DNA from: an uncultured Bacteriovoracaceae bacterium
Lineage (GTDB): Bacteria; Bdellovibrionota; Bacteriovoracia; Bacteriovoracales; Bacteriovoracaceae
Reading direction: 5' to 3'
Assembly (NCBI GenBank): GCA_938017795.1
Contig: CALIJZ010000002.1
Location: 81,946 to 145,945, forward strand
DNA: 64,000 bases
Shown here: positions 18,218 to 26,973 of the stretch, in pieces
Layout of the letters: every line of letters starts with the position of its first letter
Numbering within the stretch: the stretch's first letter is position 1
Program-made: the position numbers and the translations under genes
The notes under the pieces: model-generated
What the model was told of the DNA's origin: nothing
The model's database searches: none
What the model saw: only the letters and a program-made list of their open reading frames with translations

Positions 18218-18453
18218 CTAAAAAGCTATAAATTGATGTCTCAGAGGTCTCTTTTTAACCTTTTCATTTCCATTAACTAATTCATCTAGTGAGATGATAC
18301 CCTTTGATATAATCCCTTGTAAGTATCCATGAATTGTAGATTTTTTAACATGGGTTATATATTTGAAAATTCAGTTTGAGAGATCTCATATTCTATTAAT
18401 CCTATATCAACTTTATAGTCATCTAATACTTCAGATGTTAAAAGTGCACAATG
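18218..18453 (-). pseudogene. Frameshifted remnant of a small helix-turn-helix-like protein
   Basis: Two adjacent minus-strand reading frames join into one plausible protein. LTSEVLDDYKVDIGLIEYEI and then SQTEFSNI end in a stop; in another frame VKKSTIHGYLQGIISKG, then IISLDELV and KKRPLRHQFIAF continue to a stop at 18218. The second part resembles a recognition-helix region. No start codon with a ribosome site is seen and the upstream end runs into the next gene, so this is probably a decayed fragment. Weak evidence from translation by eye. Confidence 0.35.
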
Positions 18454-19308
18454 AGTTTAAGATTAAAATTTGCTAAAGACTTTATAGAGAGTCTCGAAAG
18501 CGAACATGGACTACTCGCATCCTATATAGGTGGCTCTGTTGCTAGAGGATTAGAAGATGAATATTCAGATCTAGAAATCTGTATGATTTGGTCAACTCAA
18601 CCTACTCCTCAAAGAAGAATTGATTTTATCAAAAGCTCTGGAGCCGAGTTTCCATTCAAGATTAAAAATCAACTCATACCTGAAAAATCTATTCTTGCAG
18701 ATAATATAATTTATAAAAACAACAGGGTAGATATAATCCATGCAACTGAAGAGACACTAAAGCATTGGTTAGACCTACCAAATCAAAGAAGAGCTCTACA
18801 AAATTATGAACAAGAAGTAATAAGTGTTCTCGTTAATTTAATTCCTTTAAAAAACAAAGACTACCTATTAAATATAAAGAAAAAAATCTCTCCTTATAGT
18901 CTAAAAATGCAAAAACTTTTAATACAAGGTGAGATCTCTCTCTTGGGCCCAGGCACTGTAATAATTCATCATAAAAGAAAAGATTACCATTTATCCTATG
19001 AATTCATTTCAAAATTTCAAAAAAGGGTATTTAAAGTTCTATGTGCGATAAATAAAGTTTGGTTTCCGGGTCATAAACATCTTTCTAAATCCTTAAAATC
19101 GCTCAAAGTTAGTATTCCCAATATTGAAATACGGTTTTCAAAAATGTTTATTGTAGCTCCAAAAGAGGTAGATGAGATGATCTTAGAAATCATATCTGAG
19201 TTATTAATGATTATTAAAACTCAACCTATAAATCTTGACACAAAAACTCTTGATAATATTCTTAATAACCGTAGACAAAAATGGAAGCATTGCACTTCTA
19301 GCTCTTAA
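18451..19308 (+). CDS. Nucleotidyltransferase-fold protein
   Basis: 285 residues. Near the N-terminus LASYIGGSVARGLEDEYSDL matches the Pol-beta-type nucleotidyltransferase motif GSxxRG...SDxD, although the second acid is Glu (SDLEI) rather than Asp. The following region is helical with many Lys. Relatives include aminoglycoside nucleotidyltransferases and toxin-antitoxin MNT enzymes; no partner HEPN gene is adjacent, so I do not assign a substrate. The Shine-Dalgarno is weak and the gene stands alone. Confidence 0.6.
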   Translation: MSLRLKFAKDFIESLESEHGLLASYIGGSVARGLEDEYSDLEICMIWSTQPTPQRRIDFIKSSGAEFPFKIKNQLIPEKSILADNIIYKNNRVDIIHATEETLKHWLDLPNQRRALQNYEQEVISVLVNLIPLKNKDYLLNIKKKISPYSLKMQKLLIQGEISLLGPGTVIIHHKRKDYHLSYEFISKFQKRVFKVLCAINKVWFPGHKHLSKSLKSLKVSIPNIEIRFSKMFIVAPKEVDEMILEIISELLMIIKTQPINLDTKTLDNILNNRRQKWKHCTSSS

Positions 19309-19495
19309 GCTCAATAGAATAAATTCCTTAAGTTCTACTCAAGCTTTTATCTTCGTTTATCCTAAGCATCAAAATCAGTTATTTGCAGATATTAACAAGT
19401 AAAATTCATTTTTTTACCAAAATTACTTTTCCCCCTTAGAAATAATTTCTTGATTTCATTATAATAAATTATCAATTCATTAAAGGTAAGAATAT

Positions 19496-20812
19496 ATGAA
19501 GTATTTAAAATTTTTTTTACTAACTAGCCTTCTCTCTTGTGCTACTAGCCAAAACAACAGAACAATTGCAAACAAAGATAGCATAAATAATAACCAAGTA
19601 TTAATTTGTGAAAAAGATGGAATCATTGAAAAAGCAGAAATGCTAAATATTTCTTATGCTAAAAACGAACAAGGCATTACTTTTAATGAAAACTTAAAAG
19701 AGGAAGATTTATTAAAACAGGTTACCAATAGGTTGGTAGAAGTTTCGCCTCTTGTTGGAGAAATGTTTGCACATTTATATTTAAAAGTCACAGAAGAAAA
19801 AAACTTCAATCTAGGAAAATTTGTTTTCCCTAAACCAAAAGTTAAACAACTATATCGAATTTGTAAAAATCCTACTCAAATCCCTGAATTAAGAATAATT
19901 GCTGAGCAGGATTCTACCTTTAAAATTGATGAAATTGTCTATGACAAATTTAATGACATTAATAAAATGTCATTGATTTTAGGAGAAGTGTTAAACCGCC
20001 TTAATGTTTTTTCTGCAAAAAGAGAAAATTTCTATCGCTACCAAAGCACATACGAGAGCACTGTGCTTACAGAAAACGACCTTAACCACTTAAATTCATT
20101 GCTCTTATCTGAACAAAAATCGACAAAGCTTAAAGAACTGTTAGAAGCTTTTGATCTACACTTAGTTAGAAACAAGATAAAACAAGCAGCAGTTGAAATT
20201 AAAAATAGATATAACTCTGCTTCAAGTTTTGAATCAGCACAACAGGCTTTAGTAAATCAAACAATTGATTTAGGTCACGGGGTAACTAAAACTTTATCGA
20301 TCAAACAAACAGATCTAGAACCTCATGAATTAGCAAAATTAAAAAATGATGGAATACCAGTAGATCCATCTGTAGTTTTCTGGGGTATTCCAGGAAGCTT
20401 CATTGTGACTTCAGCTATTGGTGGAATATCCAATGGAGTTGGAGCAATAATGTTTCAAAAATCAATATCAGCAGCAGCATCTACTGTTATGCTGGGTGTT
20501 GGAGTAGGAATAGGGACAGCTATTACAGTTTATGGAATTATTTCTAATACTATCTATAAGAGAAAGCTTAAATTACTACAACAATCTTATGATCTCATAA
20601 ATGGTTCTAAAGAGAATCATAGGTTTTTCAATAGAGCTTATAAAAAATTTAAACGTAAGATCTCTGGTGTTAGTAATATTGAATACGCTCAAAGAGTAAT
20701 AGATCTAGCATATAAAAATTCTTTTACTAATGAAAAAGGTAAGTTTGTTAATTTTAGAAAAATGAAAAAAATTATAATTGAATCTTTTAAAGTTACAAAA
20801 GCTCTTAAGTAA
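19496..20812 (+). CDS. Lipoprotein with glycine-rich hydrophobic hairpin
   Basis: 438 residues. The signal sequence MKYLKFFLLTSLLSC has a lipobox Cys at about 15. A mostly helical middle follows, then two hydrophobic Gly/Ala-rich segments at about 293-350 (GIPGSFIVTSAIGG and the later GVGVGIGTAITVYGI), and a basic C-terminus. Hydrophobic hairpins of this kind occur in membrane-active proteins, but I recognise no family. TATAAT lies about 35 bases and AAAGG about ten bases upstream of the start. Confidence 0.6.
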   Translation: MKYLKFFLLTSLLSCATSQNNRTIANKDSINNNQVLICEKDGIIEKAEMLNISYAKNEQGITFNENLKEEDLLKQVTNRLVEVSPLVGEMFAHLYLKVTEEKNFNLGKFVFPKPKVKQLYRICKNPTQIPELRIIAEQDSTFKIDEIVYDKFNDINKMSLILGEVLNRLNVFSAKRENFYRYQSTYESTVLTENDLNHLNSLLLSEQKSTKLKELLEAFDLHLVRNKIKQAAVEIKNRYNSASSFESAQQALVNQTIDLGHGVTKTLSIKQTDLEPHELAKLKNDGIPVDPSVVFWGIPGSFIVTSAIGGISNGVGAIMFQKSISAAASTVMLGVGVGIGTAITVYGIISNTIYKRKLKLLQQSYDLINGSKENHRFFNRAYKKFKRKISGVSNIEYAQRVIDLAYKNSFTNEKGKFVNFRKMKKIIIESFKVTKALK

Positions 20813-20852
20813 ATAGCCTTGTTTTTTAAAGCTTATAAAAACTATTTTATTC

Positions 20853-21470
20853 CTAACCAGTCTGCCTAACTGAATTTTTAGGCCTTCTCATATCCCAACA
20901 TGAAATATTCAATCTAGAAGAAATTTGAGAAGCAACTGTTCGGGCCTCTTCATAATCTCTGATTTCAGCGAGGTTTATTCTTTTAAAATCTCTATTTAGA
21001 ACAAGATTTATTTCATAACTATAGTAACTTCTCTTTTTCTTCTTAATATACTCTTCTACAACTTGGACTCCCAGGACTTCAGATATTAAATATTTATCTT
21101 TTCCTATGATAACTTGACCAGTCATTGAATGTAGTTCAATTTTTTTTCTAATGCTAATAATTGATTGATAGAAAGCATAAAATATAACAACTCCACCAAG
21201 GTAAGCTATATATTTATATGCTCCAGGAGCTTTCTCTAAAACTCCTTGATAAATTGCAACAGCAAAAAACGAAACAAAAGTTAATAGAAAAAACAATTTG
21301 GTAAACTCCGATTTCTTAACCTTTAAGACTAAACTCGTTGAAGATTCTATTATCTCTCTGTTTGTACCTATCCTTATGCCCTTTAAAAGAGGAGACCAGT
21401 CCAATCTTGTAGCAATAGGGTCATTAAAAACCTTGGGATCAAATGATTTCATCTTAAATATTTTTAACAT
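20853..21470 (-). CDS. Two-helix membrane protein of unknown function
   Basis: 205 residues. A cytoplasmic N-terminal part is followed by two membrane helices (about 78-94 and 105-120) and a soluble domain with a run of Lys and Tyr (KKKKRSYYSYEINLVL). The layout resembles small bacterial PH-like membrane proteins but I cannot confirm that. It lies 13 bases downstream of the bestrophin-like gene on the same strand, so they are probably one operon. Confidence 0.5.
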   Translation of the reverse strand: MLKIFKMKSFDPKVFNDPIATRLDWSPLLKGIRIGTNREIIESSTSLVLKVKKSEFTKLFFLLTFVSFFAVAIYQGVLEKAPGAYKYIAYLGGVVIFYAFYQSIISIRKKIELHSMTGQVIIGKDKYLISEVLGVQVVEEYIKKKKRSYYSYEINLVLNRDFKRINLAEIRDYEEARTVASQISSRLNISCWDMRRPKNSVRQTG

Positions 21471-21483
21471 TTATACCTCTTAT

Positions 21484-22290
21484 TTAAGCTACTCTTGATA
21501 ATTTTTGATTTGAATCAACTTTTTCAAGTCGACTTATAAATTTCTCTACATTTATAACAACATCGTCACATCCAACCATATCAAATGGGTTTTCTAAATG
21601 TTCTTGAATATTGTCTAAGCCAACAAAAATAATACTAAACAATAATGGCATTACATAATGAAGCGACGAGTGAGTTTCTTGGGCCAAATGAGCAAAATAT
21701 GGTCCATAAACTACTGGCAGTGCATGAAGAAACAACACACTATAAGCTCGCAAATTTCTAGGAGTTCTATATTGATAAATATGTTTAATATTTTCAAAAG
21801 CAAGAATCATCTTACTTAAATATTGGTTACACCTTGAAACTTCTCCTGAAGCTAGTCCATTGTTTTTTAGTTGAACTATTAATTTTGAAATAGCAGAAAA
21901 AGATGCATAAACCTTTTCTTCTTTTTCTGACATTTTTGCTACTGGTGTTAAAAACAGCTCTCTAAGATTAGCAAAAAGAATCTCTAATTCATTTTTAAGA
22001 TTTTCTGTATGCTCAGTACTCGCATTATCTTGCCCCCAATCTCTTGAAGCAAAGTATATTGATCTCCCAAGAGCTTTCAATGATCCATAGTGAGATAAAA
22101 CTGTCTCTCTTCTCTTAAAAGCTGAATTTATCGTAAAAACGATAGGAAATATTATTGCGGTTCCAATTAGAGTTAGTGGAAAGTTTGCATGAAGCTCATA
22201 CCTAATTGATAAATATGTTGAAATAATAGCCATAATAGAAACTGCTACCGTCTGAAATGAAAAGATCTTAAACATACTCCTAAACAGCAT
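21484..22290 (-). CDS. Bestrophin-like membrane channel protein
   Basis: 268 residues. N-terminal membrane segments are followed by FPLTLIGTAIIFPIVF and NSAFKRRETVLSHYGSL, which match the bestrophin pattern of a hydrophobic stretch, then N-S-A-Y/F-x-R. Near the C-terminus VGLDNIQEHLENPFDMVGCD matches the bestrophin signature GL-x-x-I-x-x-x-x-E-x-P-F-(x)4-D. Bacterial homologues are anion or cation channels in the cytoplasmic membrane. Probably in an operon with the two-helix protein downstream. A moderately diverged member. Confidence 0.6.
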   Translation of the reverse strand: MLFRSMFKIFSFQTVAVSIMAIISTYLSIRYELHANFPLTLIGTAIIFPIVFTINSAFKRRETVLSHYGSLKALGRSIYFASRDWGQDNASTEHTENLKNELEILFANLRELFLTPVAKMSEKEEKVYASFSAISKLIVQLKNNGLASGEVSRCNQYLSKMILAFENIKHIYQYRTPRNLRAYSVLFLHALPVVYGPYFAHLAQETHSSLHYVMPLLFSIIFVGLDNIQEHLENPFDMVGCDDVVINVEKFISRLEKVDSNQKLSRVA

Positions 22291-22359
22291 ATTACCCCTT
22301 TAATTTTAGTGATATATACTTATCGGTTTAAAGACTAATAACTTTAGCTTTTTAATCTA

Positions 22360-22563
22360 CTATATTGAGTACCATACACATTCTTTATCCTCTCCTGGAA
22401 ATTGTTCAAATATTCTTTCACTATCTAGCCTCATGCCTACTTTTTTCAATACTTTCTTAGCCTTGAGTTCTATAAAAGCTTTGTTCAGAATATCTTTTGT
22501 AATTTCAGTAACAATTCCTCTATAAAAAAACTTTCTCTTGAGCCTATATCCAAGTTCAAGATT
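22360..22563 (-). pseudogene. C-terminal remnant of a GNAT (RimJ/RimL-type) acetyltransferase
   Basis: The minus-strand frame reads NLELGYRLKRKFFYRGIVTE, then ITKDILNKAFIELKAKKV, directly joined to LKKVGMRLDSERIFEQFPGE and a stop at 22360. LGYRL...RG.VTE is the acetyl-CoA-binding strand and loop of GNAT enzymes, and VLxKxGM is the later GNAT motif. The normal dozen residues between them (with N-x-x-S) are missing, and a stop lies just upstream of NLELG. Another short open stretch (IIMCLGRHEEGEI, near 22620-22670) may be part of the same ruin. The rest of 22291-22707 shows nothing else. Confidence 0.6.
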
Positions 22564-22707
22564 TTAGAAATTAAAAATATGTTATTCAAACTTAAATTTT
22601 ACTATGACTCTTACTGTTATTTCCCCTTCTTCGTGTCGACCTAGGCACATAATAATTCCTGAACCTTAAATATTTGCTCTATTTATATCAAAATTTAATA
22701 ATGTATT

Positions 22708-23565
22708 ATGAAAAACTTTATCTTTATTATCATTCTTTTTGCTTGTTCGACACCAGGAACAAAATATGGTCCCTCTGAGATCAACGGCTTAGGCTTAAGC
22801 ATAAAAGAAAACAACCATTGGATTGAAAGTCACTTCAAAGGCAATCATAATACTAGTTCAGTTACATCTCGTAACTATGCTAATCTAGGGGCCATTGACC
22901 ATTGTTCTCTTAAAAATAAAACTGCATTCATCTCAGAAACTATTGATAAATCTAAAAAGCATCAATATAACTCAGTCAGAACTCGAGTTAATTATGTAAG
23001 AAACCCTTACTATAATAATAGTTATGGCCGCTATTACAATAGTCCCTTCTATGACAGTTATCACCGTCATCAATTTGGTTACAGAAACCCTTACGGTGTT
23101 AGTTTATTTATTCCATTGAGAAGTTATTATAATCACCCTGTCAGAATTCAGTATCCTCACTTTGTTTCAAAATTTATTTGTATAGATAAATATAATGACC
23201 TTGAAGCAGAAATAGAGTTTGAACCAATTGCCAAGGAACTAGTACATACTTTTACAAGTGACTTCAAAGGCGGATTATTAGTAAAAAAATCAAGTCATCC
23301 AGATTTAAAAGTTGGAGACTTACTACTAGATATTAATAACTCAAGAATTGAAAATAAAGATGAACTTTATGCATTAGGTTTCAGAGACTCTGCATCAAAC
23401 TCAATTATGGCTAAAGTCATTAGAAACAAATCAATTTCAAATATTACAATTAATTCAAAAGATATTACTGAGCTTATAAAAAAGACTAATTCAGAAATAG
23501 TTCAAAATACCTGCAAGTTAATAGATCCTAAAAATACCAACTATCCTAAAGTTTGTAGTAAATAA
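22708..23565 (+). CDS. Lipoprotein with Tyr/Asn-rich segment and PDZ-like domain
   Basis: 285 residues. Signal peptide with lipobox LFAC (Cys about 13). The middle (about 95-150) is very rich in Tyr, Asn, His and Arg (NPYYNNSYGRYYNSPFYDSY). The C-terminal part has GGLLVKKSS, then LKVGDLLLDINNSRIENKDEL, the carboxylate-loop and GD-x-I/L pattern of PDZ domains. A substrate-tethering surface lipoprotein is plausible; no catalytic domain is visible. Confidence 0.6.
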   Translation: MKNFIFIIILFACSTPGTKYGPSEINGLGLSIKENNHWIESHFKGNHNTSSVTSRNYANLGAIDHCSLKNKTAFISETIDKSKKHQYNSVRTRVNYVRNPYYNNSYGRYYNSPFYDSYHRHQFGYRNPYGVSLFIPLRSYYNHPVRIQYPHFVSKFICIDKYNDLEAEIEFEPIAKELVHTFTSDFKGGLLVKKSSHPDLKVGDLLLDINNSRIENKDELYALGFRDSASNSIMAKVIRNKSISNITINSKDITELIKKTNSEIVQNTCKLIDPKNTNYPKVCSK

Positions 23566-23575
23566 GCCTAGTTAG

Positions 23576-23604
23576 TTGACTATTTTACTTGTTCCTTATA
23601 TCAA
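23576..23604 (+). promoter_or_regulatory. Promoter of tRNA-Arg
   Basis: TTGACT, a 17-base spacer and TATCAA, ending nine bases before the mature tRNA 5' end. The match to sigma-70 consensus and the spacing to the tRNA make this one of the better promoter predictions in the window. Confidence 0.55.
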
Positions 23605-23613
23605 TTTAATTAC

Positions 23614-23690
23614 GCAGCCGTAGCTTAGCTGGATAGAGCACCTGACTACGAATCAGGAGGTCGTACGTTCGAATCGTACCGGTTGCGCCA
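23614..23690 (+). tRNA. tRNA-Arg (ACG)
   Basis: 77 bases with encoded CCA. Acceptor GCAGCCG pairs with CGGTTGC with one G-U pair. Anticodon stem CCTGA/TCAGG encloses CTACGAA, giving anticodon ACG. The T arm GTACG-TTCGAAT-CGTAC is perfect. A34 is the substrate of TadA, encoded at 15672. Confidence 0.97.
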
Positions 23691-23802
23691 TTTAATTCTT
23701 ATATAATTCTTAACAGTAAACTCAAATTATAGGTACTTAAAGTTTTGCCTTCAGTAACATTTTTATAAAACATATTTCATAATGTATTTAAAGGAACTAT
23801 TT

Positions 23803-24357
23803 ATGAAATTTTTTATGCTTTTACTATTCTCTTCTTGTTTATTTGCAAACAACCTTCAATTAATTGCAAGTGAATCAAATGGTTTTGCTCTTTATAGATC
23901 AGGAAAGCCTAAAGCAAAAGATATGAAAGAGTTTTGTGATAAAAACATAGAAGAAATGATGGTCTTAAGTGGAACTGCTGATGATCATGAATTTAAATAT
24001 CAAGAGCATTGCCCTACCTTAGAAGTAACTTTTAATAAATCTACAAATGCTAGAATTCCTCTTACGTCATCTTTCCTAAAAGATTTTGATAATTGGGTTG
24101 ATGAAGCTAGAGAAAAAGGTAAAAAAATTGTTTTTAGATGTGAATGCGGATGTCATAGAACTGGTAGATTAGCTGCATATTTTCAAATGAAATATCAAGG
24201 ACTATCTAGTAAGGATGCTATCATCATTATGAAAAAACATGGAAAGCATATGTGGCTGCACCCTCAACTTCCAGCACAAGTAAGATCACTTGAGAGTTTC
24301 ATTAAAAACCAGCCATGTACAGAAGAACAGAAACATTGTGTTCAAGAAAATCTTTAA
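23803..24357 (+). CDS. Exported tyrosine/dual-specificity phosphatase-like protein
   Basis: 184 residues from the ATG at 23803, chosen because AAAGGA lies seven bases before it and a signal peptide begins there (MKFFMLLLFSS); an earlier ATG at 23782 would add seven residues. The C-terminal half has VFRCECGCHRTGRLAAY, a Cys-x5-Arg-Thr loop (Cys about 113, Arg about 119) followed by G-R-x-A-A-Y as in dual-specificity phosphatases. The usual His before Cys is Arg, and two extra Cys sit inside the loop. Export by a signal peptide suggests it acts outside the cytoplasm; SSCLFA may be a lipobox. Confidence 0.65.
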   Translation: MKFFMLLLFSSCLFANNLQLIASESNGFALYRSGKPKAKDMKEFCDKNIEEMMVLSGTADDHEFKYQEHCPTLEVTFNKSTNARIPLTSSFLKDFDNWVDEAREKGKKIVFRCECGCHRTGRLAAYFQMKYQGLSSKDAIIIMKKHGKHMWLHPQLPAQVRSLESFIKNQPCTEEQKHCVQENL

Positions 24358-24451
24358 TCTTTGTAATGTATTAATCAATTATTTGTTAAGAATCAGTTAA
24401 GCTAAAAACTATCTACTGTAATGAACGTCCTATATTCCAAGGAGGTTCATT

Positions 24452-25156
24452 ATGAACAAATTATTAATTTTTCTATTTCTTTTATCTTTTTTCAGTACGG
24501 CCCAAGAAGTTCAATCTTCAAAAAATCAGACTTGTACCGAGGTTCTAGATTGTTTAAAGATCTATTCAAGTTTAACCGGTAAAAAACTTCTTTTTGATAA
24601 AGATATAAATGGGAAGGTCGCATTTTCTGAAAATTTAAAATTTACAAAACAAAACAGCGAAGTTTTAATCAGTGAACTATTGTCTATGGTAGGTCTTGCA
24701 AAAGTAAAATTAGGTTCTGACATCTGGAAAATTATTAACGCTAGAGATATCAGGTATACTCCAACTCCCATTATTAATGGATATACCGATCAGATCCCAG
24801 AAAACAGTGACTATATTCAAGCAATATTTAAATTAAAAAATGTTGATTTTGCTAATGAAATAGTAAGAAATTTTAGACCCTTTATGACTCGTTATGGACG
24901 AATTCTTGATGTTAAAAGATCAAACACCATTCTTGTAACTGATACAGGAATCAATATTATTCGATTAAAGAACTTAATTTCTTTTCTAGATGTCCCAGAG
25001 CCTAATATTTCAAAAGAGATCTTAAAAGCTAGAAAAGAGAAAAAAGAATTTAATCAAAAAATAGCTCTACTAAAAGCTAAAAATTGTACTGCTGAAGACA
25101 ATTATTTTAGAAAAAGCTCTAGGGCTCAATCAAGTTCTAGTCCTTCAAAAAAATAA
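24452..25156 (+). CDS. Secretin N0-N1-like exported protein without secretin domain
   Basis: 234 residues with a signal peptide (about 1-17). About 30-95 resembles the N0/STN domain of secretins (CLKIYSSLTGKKLLFDKDIN, then KVAFSEN and LLSMVGLAKV). About 115-180 resembles N1 (IFKLKNVDFANEIVRNFRPF, then GRILDVKRSNTILVTDTGIN and LISFLDVP). The channel-forming C-terminal domain is absent; instead a short Ser/Lys-rich tail follows. A perfect AAGGAGG lies upstream of the ATG. It may be a pilotin-like or periplasmic adaptor for a type II or IV pilus secretin. Confidence 0.7.
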   Translation: MNKLLIFLFLLSFFSTAQEVQSSKNQTCTEVLDCLKIYSSLTGKKLLFDKDINGKVAFSENLKFTKQNSEVLISELLSMVGLAKVKLGSDIWKIINARDIRYTPTPIINGYTDQIPENSDYIQAIFKLKNVDFANEIVRNFRPFMTRYGRILDVKRSNTILVTDTGINIIRLKNLISFLDVPEPNISKEILKARKEKKEFNQKIALLKAKNCTAEDNYFRKSSRAQSSSSPSKK

Positions 25157-25981
25157 TTAAAAATCACTTATACTTTTAACCAATTCAGGGTGATCAATAA
25201 ATGGATTTCGATTTCCCTGAACTTCTTCTATAATATCATTTCTTCTTTTCTCCATCTCATCAGGAGGATCTTGCTCATGCCATGATTTTAAAAAAGTTTC
25301 TTCATAATACTCTATTGGTTCATCGTATCTAAAAGAATAATAAAACATTGCTCTTGCAACATTTCCTTTACTTACTGGTGGTGGTTCAAAAAATAAGCTC
25401 CTAGATATCTTCCCCTCAAGCCTTGCTTTTCCAATTTGTGCTTTAGAGCATCCAATTTTTTCACTCTGCATATCATCAATCACTTCTCCAAATTTATAGC
25501 TTGATCTTGTAGAGTTTACAGAAGAATCACTTGGATAAAGGATATGTAAATCAGCTTCTCTTATTTTAAATTCATAGCTTTTATATCTTTTTCTTTTCTT
25601 TTTCTTGCTCCCAAAAAACCGACTTTTGGGCCACACATGTTCTGCGTTTAATATTCGATGATCTGGTATTTTATTTTTTCCTAATTTAAATTTTGTAGAA
25701 ATATCAGAGTTTTTAAAATCTTTAACACAATAGATGTCTTTTATTTTTAATGAACCCCAATTGCCTTCAAGGTGAATTCTCCCAAACAAATGCCTCCTGG
25801 CTTCTTTATAACTTAAATGCTTTTTTTGTTTTATGTTTTCTTTAAGACTCTTTAATTTTTGAGAATTATTATTATCTTTAATATTTGAGTTAGAATTTGA
25901 AACCTTTATATTTTTCACCTTTGGAGAGTCACTTTTACAGCCCAAACTCATCATTATTAGCAGTATACTTAATTTGGTCAT
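25157..25981 (-). CDS. Endonuclease I family secreted nuclease
   Basis: 274 residues. Signal peptide with lipobox MSLGC (Cys about 15), so probably a lipoprotein. After a Lys/Asn/Ser linker comes ARRHLFGRIHLEGNWG, then NAEHVWPKSRFF with the catalytic His of the beta-beta-alpha-metal fold, and DLHILYPSDSSVNSTRSSYKF with the metal-binding Asn, as in EndA, Vvn and Dns. Expected role: non-specific cleavage of extracellular or periplasmic DNA. Nutrient recovery from prey DNA would fit the proposed lifestyle but is inference. Confidence 0.88.
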   Translation of the reverse strand: MTKLSILLIMMSLGCKSDSPKVKNIKVSNSNSNIKDNNNSQKLKSLKENIKQKKHLSYKEARRHLFGRIHLEGNWGSLKIKDIYCVKDFKNSDISTKFKLGKNKIPDHRILNAEHVWPKSRFFGSKKKKRKRYKSYEFKIREADLHILYPSDSSVNSTRSSYKFGEVIDDMQSEKIGCSKAQIGKARLEGKISRSLFFEPPPVSKGNVARAMFYYSFRYDEPIEYYEETFLKSWHEQDPPDEMEKRRNDIIEEVQGNRNPFIDHPELVKSISDF

Positions 25982-26055
25982 CTATTTTCTCCATATTTTA
26001 TTTATATATAGAAATTTATTATAGCAAAATGTTATAATTTACTAAAAGGATTTTA

Positions 26056-26973
26056 ATGAAATATTTCATCATATTAATTTTAACGACAAATTTGTATGCT
26101 CAAAAAATTATTGCTGTTAAAGGATCAAAGGCTAAAATTGCTTTGAATCATCTTAAGTTAAAAAAAGGAAAAAAGTATACATTTTCTACAACTTCAGGTG
26201 AAGATATTTCATTTTTAGTTTATAAAATAAAAAATAAAAAGGCTTATGTTAACATCATTGAAGGTAAAGCAATCAGGGGTACTTCAATTAAAGATACCGG
26301 TTCAAGAAAGTTCAAAACAACTTATTTAGAAAAGTTCAAACATGAGGTTTCCTTAAATCCACTTGGTGCTGTTTTTAGGGCGATTAATTTAAATTATAAT
26401 TACTTTATCTCTACAAACTATTCTGTTGGCCCTGAAATTTCCTTCATTGTAGGAAGTTATGAAAACACACAAACAATTCCAATTAACATCGCCGGTCAAC
26501 TTGATGGAACAATTACCGTTGATGAACTAAGCGACCTAAGTGGTTTTGCACTTGGTGTTCGTGGTAATTATTATCTTAAAAAAAATACAAGAGGATTTTT
26601 TATACCACATGGTCTTTCTTATGTTTCTGGTAAGGCAGCTCCTTTTGCCTCTTTAAGCATTGAGATTCCAGCTCAACCAAGTGCTAATATGGACTTTCCT
26701 AATATGAGAATACCTGATCTTTCACTAACTGGTGCAAGTGCTTATGCTGGCTTCGGATATGCTTACTCACTTAATTCTTTTATTTTTAAAGCTGCAGGTG
26801 GAGCGAGATTTAATATGTTAACAAAAGAAGTTGATATTAAGGTAGGAGATATTCCAGGGGTTGAAGCTTTAAGTCAAGACCCGCTAATTAAAGAACTAGT
26901 ACTTAATTATGATACAAGTGCCGCTTCAGGTATTTTTCCTTATGCTGAAGTTTCAGTTGGTTATAGATTTTAA
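26056..26973 (+). CDS. Outer-membrane beta-barrel protein, paralogue B
   Basis: 305 residues. Signal peptide (about 1-15, ending LYAQ), then a small strand-rich domain (IIAVKGSKAKIALNHLKLKK onward) like that of the proteins at 13910 and 46178. The rest is amphipathic strands (SVGPEISFIVGSY, ASAYAGFGYAYSL) closing with YAEVSVGYRF, the aromatic C-terminus of barrel proteins. The barrel is more diverged from A and C than those are from each other. The 3' end overlaps convergent dacB by 21 bases. Confidence 0.65.
   Translation: MKYFIILILTTNLYAQKIIAVKGSKAKIALNHLKLKKGKKYTFSTTSGEDISFLVYKIKNKKAYVNIIEGKAIRGTSIKDTGSRKFKTTYLEKFKHEVSLNPLGAVFRAINLNYNYFISTNYSVGPEISFIVGSYENTQTIPINIAGQLDGTITVDELSDLSGFALGVRGNYYLKKNTRGFFIPHGLSYVSGKAAPFASLSIEIPAQPSANMDFPNMRIPDLSLTGASAYAGFGYAYSLNSFIFKAAGGARFNMLTKEVDIKVGDIPGVEALSQDPLIKELVLNYDTSAASGIFPYAEVSVGYRF

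Noticed and set aside
18451..19308. MNT/HEPN toxin-antitoxin pair
   Set aside because: No HEPN partner is found on either side of the nucleotidyltransferase gene.
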